In this document: positions 30,550-42,100 of the stretch, piece by piece | How the letters are laid out: every line of letters begins with the position of its first letter | How positions within the stretch are numbered: position 1 is the stretch's first letter | Assembly: GCA_021292105.1 (NCBI GenBank) | Contig: CM037863.1 | Coordinates: 10,802,589 to 10,866,588 of the forward strand | DNA from: Anadara kagoshimensis | Lineage: Eukaryota > Mollusca > Bivalvia > Arcoida > Arcidae | Direction of reading: 5' to 3' | DNA: 64,000 nucleotides | Notes under the pieces: generated by a model | What the model saw: only the letters and a program-made list of their open reading frames with translations | What the model was told of the DNA's origin: nothing | Database searches by the model: none | Translations under genes and position numbers: made by a program

Positions 30550-31610
30550 TCTAGTCCACCGAGCTAAAAAAAAAAAAAAGGTCGATGGTGCTCTGCTAAT
30601 GCTACGTTCGTGTATTGAACTTAGATATATGACGCAGCAATTTACAAAAAAAAATCTCCACGACGCAGTTGGGCCTATGTTCGTGATATGTAATAATAAT
30701 ACGTACTATTGAACATTATATCAAGCCTTTTATTATGCTGACTTCAAACAGACAGGTGCTCGTCACATGATGATTATACCTGCGGTTTTAGGTGGCGTGT
30801 ATATCATGTCAGGGGCTATTTATAGTAACATTTTAGTCCTATAAAATACCTACATGGTGCATTTATTACTATATATATAATACTAGTATATATGCATAAA
30901 AATATAATTATAACATAGTGTATACGGTGTGTCATTTGTTGCCGATTTTTCAAACGCATAGGAACATTTCCTTGTCAAGTGTAGGAGGTCACGAGTGTGA
31001 TCCCGACTGAGTCTTATCACGAGGCCACATTTTGTTTCTCTGTAAGCAGCCCTCAATTTTGTCTACTAAAATGGTGGCTAAATCGACCTGAAAAATATTA
31101 ACTTTTGCGATTAGAGAACAGATATTATTTCTGTGTTACGGAATTATGATGATACTGTTGTCAATTTATGCAATATACACTTTACATGATCATTATTGTT
31201 ATTAATAACACTGATGTATGTAAGTGATTGTAAGTCAATTTTAAAAAAATGTGCATTTTTGTTCTCCATACCTAAAAGATGTCTTAATTTAAGTTGCCTG
31301 GCCACTTAGAGTTTTTACTGGCCATCTGAAAGTTTAAATTGGTGGCCGGCTGGCCACTTAGTTTTGAAATCCACTTTGAGGGCTGATAAGCATGTTAGTC
31401 TATCAATTAAACGGCGATCCACAATTAGCGGCTATTTTTTATTACATACTCAACCTACAGTTTTATTTTTTAAATATGGTCCATGGTTGGATAATACACA
31501 TTCCTTGTGTTGGTATCGTGATAAAAGGCCTTGTGCTGGTAATGTCTAAATATAAATGAAATACTAGAAGTATTCCTGAATGTCTCACTAATGCCTGATA
31601 TAGTAAAACT
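30550..31610. other. Intergenic, nothing recognised
   Basis: It holds an A15 run at 30567 and a duplicated 'ctggccacttag' word near 31300-31365. No gene is supported. Confidence 0.35.
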
Positions 31611-31614
31611 GACC

Positions 31615-31797
31615 TTATAAATCGATGCCCCGTGTTACAGTAGGCATGGCGCGTTAAAGAACCCTCCCTGCTATTATCCTGAGCGCACTGCAAACTAAAA
31701 AATGTCTGCCACTTCACTTTAGCTGGTGACGTCTCGATATATAAGTGAAATAATCTTGACTGAGGCAAAAAACACATTCAATCAATCAATAAATGTG
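31615..31797 (+). repeat. 5'-truncated SINE family A
   Basis: It begins inside the body ('cgatgccccgtgttacagta'), continues through 'tagctggtgacgtctcgat', and ends in 'caatcaatcaataaatg', the same tail unit as the expanded one at 4020-4110. Confidence 0.7.
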
Positions 31798-31799
31798 AT

Positions 31800-32214
31800 A
31801 TTATATATTTTTTTTATCTTACCCCTTTAATCATGAAAGTAGTTTAAATATCCGTACAAGGAAACTGCAAGTTGCCCACATATCGAGACCAACCAACCAC
31901 TGTCATTCCATAGTTTCGTTCAATATCACATAAGTTTGATATTTGATAAGAAAAATAATTAACCTCCTACTATTTGATTTATATATCAGGACAGGACAAG
32001 AAAATTGTAGATCCAATTACATGTACATACATGTAGTCTAGGTTTGGTCTAGCAAATCACAGCTCGGTGGCGGGTGGCGTTACTGCCCCCTCCCCCGAAT
32101 TCATAATTCGACCATGGTGTGGAATAAGATGCCCCTAATTTAGAAGTGGGCTTTAAGGTTGACTGTAGTTTAAAAAAAATAGAAAAAAAAAAAACAAGAT
32201 ATAAGGACCACCCA

Positions 32215-32263
<49 letters not shown>

Positions 32264-32880
32264 AATGCCATACTTGCTTTAAAAAATATCAATGAATTCA
32301 TCAAAAATTGTACATGTGCTGCATTTTGAATGCATTAATTTATAAAAGTTAAAAAGTGCTAGCTTGAATGACATCCTTGCATTAAGAAATATATATGTAG
32401 TCGAAAGGAATTTAAAAATATACACAAAATATTGAGACCCACCGATTCCCCTCTCTCTCTCTCTCTCTCTCGTTTATTAAAAATCCTATAACAACCCTGG
32501 GATATCTTGAATGGCATCCGTGTATTAAGAAATATTATATATCTATATAAGATCCTCTCCCGGGTAGATGGTGACCCCGAGTAGACTTCCGTGTTAGCTC
32601 AAATATCCGCCAATCAATAAAGTTCCAGGAAGAATATTGTAAGCTTGTTATCATTTTGCACTGAAAAGAATCTTAATCTCGTCCGTATAATTTTTTTAAA
32701 CCCAATTACATGTACAGTGTATCTTGTATCAAGGCATCCTTGACAGCGAGTGAATTTTATTATAGAGCATGAGCATGTGTGACCATCATTTGCACAATTT
32801 TATACTGCTACAGACAATAAATAAATAAATAAATAAATAAATACTAGTAAATACAAGAAACACCATAGACACATTAAAGT
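31800..32880. repeat. Microsatellite-rich intergenic DNA
   Basis: (CT)n runs at 32220-32260 and 32451-32471 are each followed by related sequence ('gcattaagaaatatatat' against 'gtattaagaaatattata'), suggesting a tandem duplication of the CT-bearing block. An (AATA)n run is at 32817-32843. No gene was seen. Confidence 0.6.
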
Positions 32881-32884
32881 ACAA

Positions 32885-33350
32885 GGCTAAATTTTTTATG
32901 ATTTATTTTCTGGGAATCGATCTCACAATCTCTCATTCATCCCATCCTCTATAAACTGGACAAAGTGTGTGCACGTTGCATAAAATTTTACAAAACACAA
33001 CACGTGTTGGAAAAGATCCGTTAAAACCAAAACAAAAAGACAATGGAGTACTAGACACGATTTACCAATGTTTCTGGGGATCGAACCCATGACCTCCTAT
33101 TTATAATCTACAAAGTAGATGGAATATTTTTGCTAAATCTGTTACACTTTGCATGTATTTTACATAACACTTGTGTAACTTAAAAACAAGAACAAAAAGT
33201 CACTGGAGTATTAGACGCTATTTGCCAATATTTCAGGGATCGAACCCATGACCTGCCATTCACCCTCTACAAACTGGCCGCTAAATCTGTTGCACTTTGC
33301 ATAGAATTTTACAAAAACACTTATGTAACTTGTGTGAAAAGATCCGTAAT
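32885..33350 (-). repeat. Three tandem tRNA-like units, about 157 bp
   Basis: 'tctgggaatcgatctcac', 'tctggggatcgaacccatgacc' and 'tcagggatcgaacccatgacc' lie at about 32911, 33072 and 33231. Each is followed by a 'ctataaactgg'-type and then a 'ttgcactttgcat'-type segment. The shared word is a reversed box B. This is a small tandem array of a SINE head plus flank. Confidence 0.65.
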
Positions 33351-33442
33351 TACATCCTTACTTCCTGCTTCTCGACCCCAGCTGTCGAAGTTACATCCGC
33401 AGAGAAATTCTCATGACTAAAATATCAGCTGTTTGAAGGTAT

Positions 33443-33466
33443 ATGATGAACAGTAAAATAGGACAC

Positions 33467-33517
<51 letters not shown>

Positions 33518-33694
33518 TTCAAGTCCAAATTCCACTTATATTCAGACGACGCCAGCTATATAAATGATTGTGTTTATAGCGACGAGAAATGTGCAGTTGA
33601 GGTTTTCCGTGTCAACGTTATGCATGACGTTTTTAACACAAAAAAAGAGAGAGAACATTCAGTGTTGGTCATCTGCCAGGTTTGCGGGAAATGA
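33443..33694 (+). CDS. Unrecognised small ORF containing an Arg-Glu microsatellite
   Basis: An open frame of 83 codons starts MMNSKIGHC, crosses a (GA)n run read as repeated Arg-Glu, and continues with non-repetitive sequence such as DEKCAVEVFRVNVMHDVFN to a stop at 33692. The post-repeat part is not low complexity, which is the only reason to list it. No domain is recognised, splice sites are not evident, and a chance frame is quite possible. Confidence 0.12.
33470..33515. repeat. (GA)n microsatellite
   Basis: A nearly pure AG dinucleotide run of about 45 bp. Confidence 0.95.
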
Positions 33695-33737
33695 GCACCA
33701 CTGCCATGTTGTCCTGTATTTTGACTATGGCATCGAG

Positions 33738-33990
33738 AATCATCATCATCATCATCGCCGCCATCATCATCATCATCATCATCATCATTAACGTCATAGT
33801 TTTCATCACCCCCAACGTCATCGTCGTTGCCGTCAATATCGCCATCGTCTTCGTCATCGTCGTTGCCGTCAATATCACCATCGACTTCTTCGTCGTCGTT
33901 GTTGTCGTCAATATCACCATCGTTCGTCTTCGTCGTTGTCTTCAATTTCACCATCGACTTCTTCGTCGTCGTCATAATCATCATTGCCTT
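33738..33990. repeat. ATC/GTC trinucleotide tract
   Basis: It begins as pure (ATC)n and passes into units of about 30 bp ('cgtcgttgccgtcaatatc' and 'accatcgtcttcgtcgtc'). Read on the minus strand it would be poly-Asp. Five frames stay open across it because of repeat structure. Confidence 0.9.
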
Positions 33991-33999
33991 GAATACCTC

Positions 34000-34930
34000 C
34001 TGCATTTAACAAACAAACATATTATGCATGTTTTGGTTAAAAAAATAAATAAAACATGGAAAAATTCGTGCACGTCAAAACTAATACGTGTTCACTTACA
34101 GCAACAGCATAATATACATTTATACAATATATACGCTACAGTTTGAATATAATGACTCACGTCGCTAAACATTTTACTTAACCAAAAAAATATTAATCAG
34201 CATAACAATTTCATGATTTAAAAATGAATTCAAAGCCTATTAAAGTAAACTTCACGACTCAAAAATTTCAAAGTGGGCGTTGTCAGGGTCGTTGTATTTT
34301 ACCGAAAAAAAAACGATGAATGGCACTTAAAAAGGTATTGTGCGTTTTTTGGTTTTCTTAAATTATTCAAGTGCATACCAATTCATTTAGAAATTTGATT
34401 TTTCAAGGAAATGTGACATGTCATTTTTAAAAAAAATATGAATACTCAAAGTTTATGACATGGTGACTATACAGCGGCCAGATTTAAAATTTAAATCATA
34501 TTCATGGTATAATATGGCTATTTTTTAAATCAATTGAATCTGTGTACATGTATTGCAGTAAATAACTTCACTTTGGTCTTGATCACACAACTTTGACGGG
34601 AACCTACAAGTCTTGCCGAAGATTTCATCATTCTGAACTTTAGGTACAATTTTCCGATTCATTGATTTCACGAATGCCTTCGATAGTGTTTTTGACCTTT
34701 GCAGAGTGCAACAAAACAAACAAGAGTCTATATCATGCGAGGTTGCGTCATCTTGCAGTGGTAGAAATGCGTATCGGGTATCTATGTGAATATCGGATTA
34801 CAATTCAACCTTATACCGACCGGTTGTTAAATAAGTGGGATGGTTATGACCCCAAAAGTACTTCAAACAACACCCGCCATTTTTTGTGCCTGACCAAAGG
34901 CACGTAGTCTGACATTTATTTTCGTTTTTG
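34000..34930. other. Intergenic, nothing recognised
   Basis: No coding exon or repeat boundary supported. Confidence 0.35.
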
Positions 34931-34934
34931 AAAC

Positions 34935-35135
34935 TCGGTGGCCAAGTGGCCGTATAAAGAGCATGCTTTCGGATCACAGCGCCGCTCACTACCTGGGTTC
35001 GAATCCCACTTAGATCCTGGTTTGAGAAAGTTTGCCAGTTTGCTTGCCGAGTGTCGATGGTTCTATTTGCATGGGCTCTCCTGTTTCCCCTGCCATCCCA
35101 GAACTTTCCGTCTCGATACAAGTGACGAAAATAAA
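34935..35135 (+). repeat. tRNA-derived SINE, family B
   Basis: The box-A-like 'ggtggccaagtggccgtat' and box-B-like 'gggttcgaatcccactt' are followed by the family-B body ('tggtttgagaaagtttgcc', 'cctgccatcccagaacttt', 'cgtctcgatacaagtgac'). Confidence 0.75.
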
Positions 35136-35665
35136 AACCCCACTGCTCTACCAAGAAATTTGCCTTACCGATGGTAACTTTTTATATACGTAGGTAGCAA
35201 TAGCAAAAAGTAAACTGTCATTGTTAAGGCAGTTATTTCGGCCTACATTACTCCCACTCCATGTTTTTTGGCATTAATTGCCAAGTGGGTGATTTTTTTT
35301 ATTTATTTATTTATTTTTTTTTTTTGCGATTTTTTTGTAAACCTGTGACCACTGCGTATTATCATACTCAGATGAAGTGCTAATTTCTATATATTCGTAA
35401 GCAGTACTGTAACTTCAATTATATTGAATCATCACCAGTTTATAAATAAATCTAGTAATTTGGACTTCTGTTGTGCAATGGTGTCACATTCTGATCTACA
35501 TGTAGGTATTTCTTTACTTATATATTGTGCTGTGTCACGATTTTGACCTCTCCTGTACACAGGTTTACGGTATATTAAGAGATGAAGCAACTGCAACGTA
35601 GGATTAATATATCAGCTGGTTGTAGGTAATTTTTCACCAACTATAGGTAAAGAACAATTTTCTTT
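35135..35665. other. Intergenic, nothing recognised
   Basis: It contains a T-rich (ATTT/T) run at 35297-35326 and otherwise unassigned DNA. Confidence 0.35.
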
Positions 35666-35667
35666 TC

Positions 35668-35852
35668 ACCACAGTCGAACCGGCCTAAAAGGCAACCTTT
35701 ATGAAACAACTGCATTAAAAGGCCAGTGATATTTTATCCCAATTGATCTTTACTCGTGTTATTAGAACATGTATATAAGGGTCACCTGTCCATAAAGATC
35801 ACTTTTACTGGTTCCCTTGGATCGCCTTAATAGACATGTTTGGTTGAACACC
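35668..35852. mobile_element. MITE, family M
   Basis: The ends 'acagtcgaaccggcctaaa' and 'gacatgtttggttga' are imperfect inverted repeats. The interior 'aattgatctttactcgtg' corresponds to the 3008 copy. Confidence 0.6.
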
Positions 35853-36423
35853 CATGGTACGACAATAGGTGCTCAAATAGCTTGGTCAATTTCACTTCTA
35901 TTCGAACGCACCCCGTCTTCACATAATTAAGCAGCTGACGTTTATGCTGCCTTCCGAAAGGGGCAAACAAATACCCTCAAAGTATTAAATATGTAGGCAG
36001 GTCTATGTATGGCAAGTTCCTTCTTTATTTTCTACGATGGCAGACAGTTCGGCCTTGTGATTCAGCCAATCATTACGTCATTGTAGAGCACTGTAGACCT
36101 TTTTTCTCAAATTGATGAGTAATTTACTTATATTAAGACATCACCTACTCTAAAAAGAAGTCAAGTACATGTACTCATCTTCTAGTGTCAATGACAAACA
36201 CATCTTAAAGATTATTTCACTGATAATGTGTCAGCCGTATTCATGATAGCTACAGATGTAGCTGCACTGATTACATACTGTACCTATGGGTCTGAAAGTC
36301 CCGTCACCCGAACCGCGTGAATTTTCTAGTACAAGAATCGGCTTGATTACAAATCGTGTTAAAAGATGTCGCCAAACAACAGATCATTTGACATGATCCA
36401 TGTCTTTTCTCTGAGAAACATAT

Positions 36424-36700
36424 CACTATGGTAGCTCTGTTGGTAGATTGCCCACTTCGTATGTGGGATATCATGGGATCAAACCCCTGCTAGGGTCTGA
36501 AAAAGACTTGAAAATAGGTAGTGGGTGTTCATTTGCCAAGTGCTCAGAGTCACAAGGTCCTGATGCTGCATAACTCTCCCTGCATATTGCCCTTAGCACA
36601 CTGCAAAGGTCAAGATTTTTGCCACTTTACTTATAGCTAATGACATCTGGATATAAGTAAAATATTCTTGACTGGGATGGAAAAACCCATTCAATCTTCT
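36424..36700 (+). repeat. SINE family A
   Basis: Box A 'ggtagctctgttggtagat' and box B 'gggatcaaacccctgct', then the shared body ending 'aaaacccattcaatctt'. It is slightly shortened in the middle relative to the 30196 copy. Confidence 0.7.
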
Positions 36701-36849
36701 AGGAACATTTTTATATATAGGTACAAAATCTGGTTTCACACAAAATTTGAAGACCCTATAACGTACAGGGGCATTCATTACCCCAGATTTCAACAGGTTT
36801 CTTTAAGTTACATGCTAGGTAACAAAATTATAAACACATAAAACAGTTT

Positions 36850-38631
36850 TAACCGTTTTTTATTCAGAAACATTCATGGCACATCATAGCAAATTGCTTT
36901 ATAATCAAACCAAGAAGTTCCGTTCAACAAACACTGGGACGTTTTTAATGTTCCAGGTAAAAACTTGTTTTTATTTTTAAATTATAACAGTTTCAATGTT
37001 TAATATTATTTGTTACTTAAATTAGGTAAACAATGTGTACAACTTTGAAGACAAAAAAAGAAAATAAAACAATTACGGTTTAACAAATTAATGGGTGTAC
37101 TGGCATATTCTTCCCAGAAAATACTTTAAGGACACTTTCACCCCTGAATATACAATAGAATGTTCCATATTAAAACCTTGGATCATACCACACATATATT
37201 TAGGGGAGAACAGATTGACATAACATGTAATCATCCTCTCATCAAAACACTTGAATATGACTTTTACACAGATATTGAAATTCACATCTAAGAAGGAAGG
37301 TATGGCTAGGAAACAAGAAAGGGAAAATCCTAAACTTACAATTGAGATCTGTTTTCTTATAATAATTAATATATTATTATTATTATTAAACAACATTAAT
37401 ATTTTACTTAAAAGTATATTTTGCTTCCAGCGGGGAAAATATAGGTGGGGTACACAGAAAAGGCCTAAAACGGCCTACTTGGACCAAGGAAGCAGACAAC
37501 ATATACATTTAGAGTGTGGACAATGTATAGAGAAGGGGCCTGTTTTATATTTAAATACTTCAAAAAAAAGTATTCTAACAACTTGATGGTTTAAATAAAA
37601 ATTATGTCACCAGAAAATGATATAATTGTTCAAATCTTTCTATTTTTAAAATATTCTTTTATATTTGTGGGACAGGTTGGGTAACATCAGATATACAATA
37701 TGATATTGATATGTGTAATATCCTGTCCTAGATAAAAAGTTTTGTTTCCTTAAAGAGATGTGAATAGTTTTAAAGACACATAGATGGAGATGATTAATGA
37801 AAAATGATGAAAAAACTGCCAGTTAACCCTCGCATTTAAACCACCTTCAATTCATGAAAAATCTACCAAACACACAACACACAGTTAACAAATACTACAA
37901 TTCATTCATTCATTCATTCTGAAATCTTGCACAAAAATTCATTTGTTCTCTATCACACACAATTAGACGTATGACAAAAAAGTATAAAATGTATGAAAAC
38001 AGTAATTCTCATTTATGCACTTAAAACCAAAAACACTTAATTCATTCATCACCATAGCAACAAATATAATTTAAATATGTTCATAAACAGTGCTTGGCAC
38101 ATGATGACTTTTATATCTTGTTTTTAAAGTTTCTGGTCGTACTTCACATTTTCGTATTTTTTTTGGTGTGCGTTAATTCCTTATAACCTGGAGGTATGCT
38201 CAAACATGAATTGCTCCATTATCTAATCCTACTTTCATTCCAACCTTCTTTCTTCTCTCCATCATCAGTTGCCATACAGATTTAAGCAACCTCTCATCAT
38301 TAGAGATGCCATACAGTTTTAAGCACTCTCATATTGTTACCTTTGATGCATTTATACAACTGTCACAAAGCTGCCATGATATTAAATCAGTTTTTGTCCA
38401 ACTAATATTCATTATCATTTGATGTATAACCATTATTACAGCTGATGCATGTTCAACGAAGCATACTTCCCAATACCCGTAACTGATCCTTTTGCATTGT
38501 CCTGTATAGATATACCTGATTTGACCAGACAAGACTATTTTGTGTGTATTGCGATTTGAAAACTAGAAATCATTGAGTGATATTCATTAAGAAAAAAAAG
38601 TCTAACAATAATTTTCAGGCATTTCTAAAAC
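36850..38631 (-). other. Probable Tribbles 3' untranslated region
   Basis: The sequence downstream of the Tribbles stop shows no other exon. A minus-strand AATAAA at 36864-36859 could mark the transcript end, giving a 1.77-kb 3' UTR. An (ATTC)4 run lies near 37903. The end position is inferred only. Confidence 0.35.
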
Positions 38632-39103
38632 CTAAAAGAAGAACTCCTCTTCATTCTGATAGACTTTAATATTAGGGACGGTTTGATCTAAGTTTTTATG
38701 GTCCACGACGGCGATGAATCCACTGAGAGATGAACCGTTTATCCATGGATGCTGTAAAATCTCACCGGCAGATAGACGATCAAATGGTTCTCGTCGCAAC
38801 AAACTTTTGATTAGACATTTAGCTTTGGCAGAGAGCATCTGCGGGACACTAAATTGTCCTCGTCGAATTTTACTAAATAGAGCACTTGGGTCGGAATCGT
38901 GAAATGGATAACGTCCAACTAACATGGTGTATAGCATCACACCAAGGCTCCAGATATCAGCCATACGACCGGAATAGGTTTCGTTCGCATTTAGAATTTC
39001 TGGACTGACGTATGCAGGACATCCATGTTTGTCTGTCAATTGATCATTAGCCTCGTCATCTAAGACGCAAGCATCCTCTAATCCATCCAATCGTAATTCA
39101 GTT
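38632..39103 (-). CDS. TRIB: Tribbles coding exon 3 (C-lobe and COP1 tail)
   Basis: It completes Arg188 and covers residues 189-344 with a TAG stop at 38634-38632. It carries the pseudokinase C-lobe from [10 protein letters not shown] to ILQHPWI and the C-terminal tail with DQTVPN, ending EEEFFF. Acceptor TTTCAG. Confidence 0.96.
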
Positions 39104-42100
39104 CTGAAAGTACAGAAAATAAGGACAAGGTGAAAATATGTCATTTATGGTTACAAACTAGGTTTATAGACAACTTGTGAACATAAAATTGATTTTACAG
39201 TAAAGAAACTTGCCTACAGCCGGCTTAACAGGTTATTTAAAGCCATGAGTCATATTCAATGTCATAAGATATTTGTACATGTACTGTAGCATTATTTAAA
39301 ACACAAAATCAATATAAATCTTTCAACTAAAGCTTCGGTAAATCAGTGGGGGCGAGCTAAAATGTTGTAAGCCTTGCACAATATAGAATTTGCAAACTCT
39401 CCATACCTTCCAACTAGGTTTCCACAAATTTAAAATAATTGGCAGCCAAATTTCCAAAATTTTAGAAATTATGGTCCCTTTTGAAGTATTTTTCCAAAAA
39501 TTTGCTAAAATAGGTTACTTTTTGAAAGAATTTCTCAGAAAGTAGTAGCCAATGGCGATTTTGGCTACCAGGAATGGAAACATAGCTTCAAGAATGCTTC
39601 TTTTGGCCATAGAACCACAGTATTTTTCACAGGTGGAATCCAATTTTTAAAGCTTCGGTAAATCAGTTTTACGAGCAATTGTATGATACTGTTTCATCTT
39701 TGGCACAGATGTGTGGAATTTGCAAATTGTATACACCTACAAGAATGCTGTTTTGGCCATATTAACAAATTTTTTTCTAGTGTAATTTGAATTCACAGCC
39801 TAGTTTATAGCTACACATATTAATTTATAATATTTTTAGAGACTTAATCTCAGTGAATCTGAACTAATCTTAAAAATATTCAATCAGATATCATCACACA
39901 ACACTTAACACTGCTGGGAATTCCAATACAGACAAATTACTTTATAAGGGAGTATCAGGGATGAAAAATGCAAGTACATGTACATGCTGGCAGGGATGAA
40001 AGGAGTAATATCATGCAGGCAATCTCCACATTCCATATGGACCATATCTTAATTTAATGTGGGTAGGGCATTTATATGGGTTTAATTAAAATTCAACACA
40101 TTGCCAGAAGCTGCAGGGGTAGGGCCGACAAGCACTAAGGCACTATACTACAAATGTCAGTATTTAAAATAACATCTGATATCATTCATGATCCTAATCT
40201 CAGTTAGGGGTGAGTTAACTGTATATAATTCATATCCATATGTTAATAAAATGTATGGAGGTCAATGTCCAGTATGAGGTCACCACTGGTCATTTATGAC
40301 ACTCCTCTCTAAACCCTTTATGTGTATTACATAGGGTCATTAAAGTGTACACCCTATAGTGTTATACTAGGATACTATCAACTAGAGCTGTCACCTTTCC
40401 TGCACACCTAGTTACATTGTGACATGTCCCAGAAGCAAATAGAAAAGGTGAATAAAAAAATTCACAATGCTGGACCGGGTCACTTCTGGTTATAGATTGT
40501 GTCAGGGAGGTTAAAAAATTAAAAATGACCTCAGAATTTTTCACCAGTTTAAATAATTTTAGATACAATTTCTGAGTCATGATAAAAGAATTCAAAACAT
40601 GCATCATGATGAAAAATAAGGATTATATGAACCAATACCTTTGTGAAAAAAATAATAAATGAAATTGCCAATTACCTAATTAAGTTTGTAATTTGATGCA
40701 TTGTTTTCGTTGATATTTCCGTGTAATTATGATCAAAGTAATGAGGAAATGACTTTCAACAATAGACAAATTATATAAAAGAATTCAGAAATCATAAAAA
40801 TATATAAATTTCCTTTAAATAAATCGGATGACTTAATTACAGGCATTTTTTTCATTAATTCCACCTAACTCTGAAAATATTTAGATTTTTTTAAGTAAGC
40901 TTTATTTGTTAATTTATGGAATTAATTAACTAAAACAATGAATGACATTTCTCCCTTCACTAAACTATAATGAAATTGCTTTATAGCATATATAACCCAC
41001 TTTCTATACATATATATATATATATATTTTATACTGCGTAGTTACTTATGTATGATATTGACCTCATTTCTTTAAATTTATTAAAATTCGGGACACCTCC
41101 CTTATTTACTATTCAGACAGACATAGTATTGATATAGATTGTGTGTGTATATACGTGGTATACCAACAGGACAATCAGTTCTACTCCGCTTGTTTTTGGG
41201 TGTGGTTACTAAATTGCTGTATATGTTGGCTATAGATTGGGTGTTAACGTTTTAAATGCCTTTGTTCCTGCCAGCTAACTCAACTGTGGGTGGAGCTTTA
41301 TGCAAAATTACATGACCCTGGCCATGTTGATCAAGTAATATAAAACAAAACGACCCCACCTAAAATTACAGTGCATTTAGTATGTAATATGACGACCCCT
41401 AAGTGTGAACGCATTTCCTTTCTATTAAAAACATTATCACAATTAAATTCAACCTTTGTGTGTGTTATAACCAGTCCACACATATTTTCATAATGCTCCA
41501 TTTTATTGGAGTATGCAAAACTCTGTCCAAAACATCACATGCATAACTTTGCATTCTGAAGATATTTTAAATCTTGTGCAAAAAGAATGCAAACCCCGAA
41601 CAGATATAATCTGATGTGCATTCATGATTGCACTGGTATTTCAGATCTGCTTGTTACATCAGGAAATGCCAACCTGATGCTCATATAAACTGCACAAATA
41701 CTGGGGTAAAACGGGACAGCTTTTATAAGCATGTGCCCCCTTTTTAAAGGTGAGTTGTGAGGACAGGTTAAAGCAGTTCATTGATAATTACCTTTCAGGG
41801 TTTTTGAAGACAAATTTCCTAAGTTTTAAATCCCTGAGTACAATTCCGTTGTCATGACAATGATGTACAGCTGCAATGATTTGTTCAAAAAGTCTACTAG
41901 CTTCCTCCTCTTTTAAGCGCTTTCTCTGTCGCACATAGGAATGTAAATCGCCATAATGCCTCTCAAAGAAGACATAGGCTTTAGTCTCTCCTAAAATGAT
42001 CTCGGAAATACTGCTAATGTTCTCGTGTGCGTCTACTTGCCAATATGCAGATAATGCTTCACGGTATTTGGTTATAGGGAAAATCTAAAAAATACAATAG

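Noticed and set aside
33574-34005. Asp-rich minus-strand frame of 143 codons
   Set aside because: The acidic part is the complement of an ATC/GTC microsatellite; the remainder overlaps an open frame on the other strand and has no recognisable domain.
38714-38902. Plus-strand frame over the Tribbles third exon
   Set aside because: Antisense shadow of a highly conserved pseudokinase exon.
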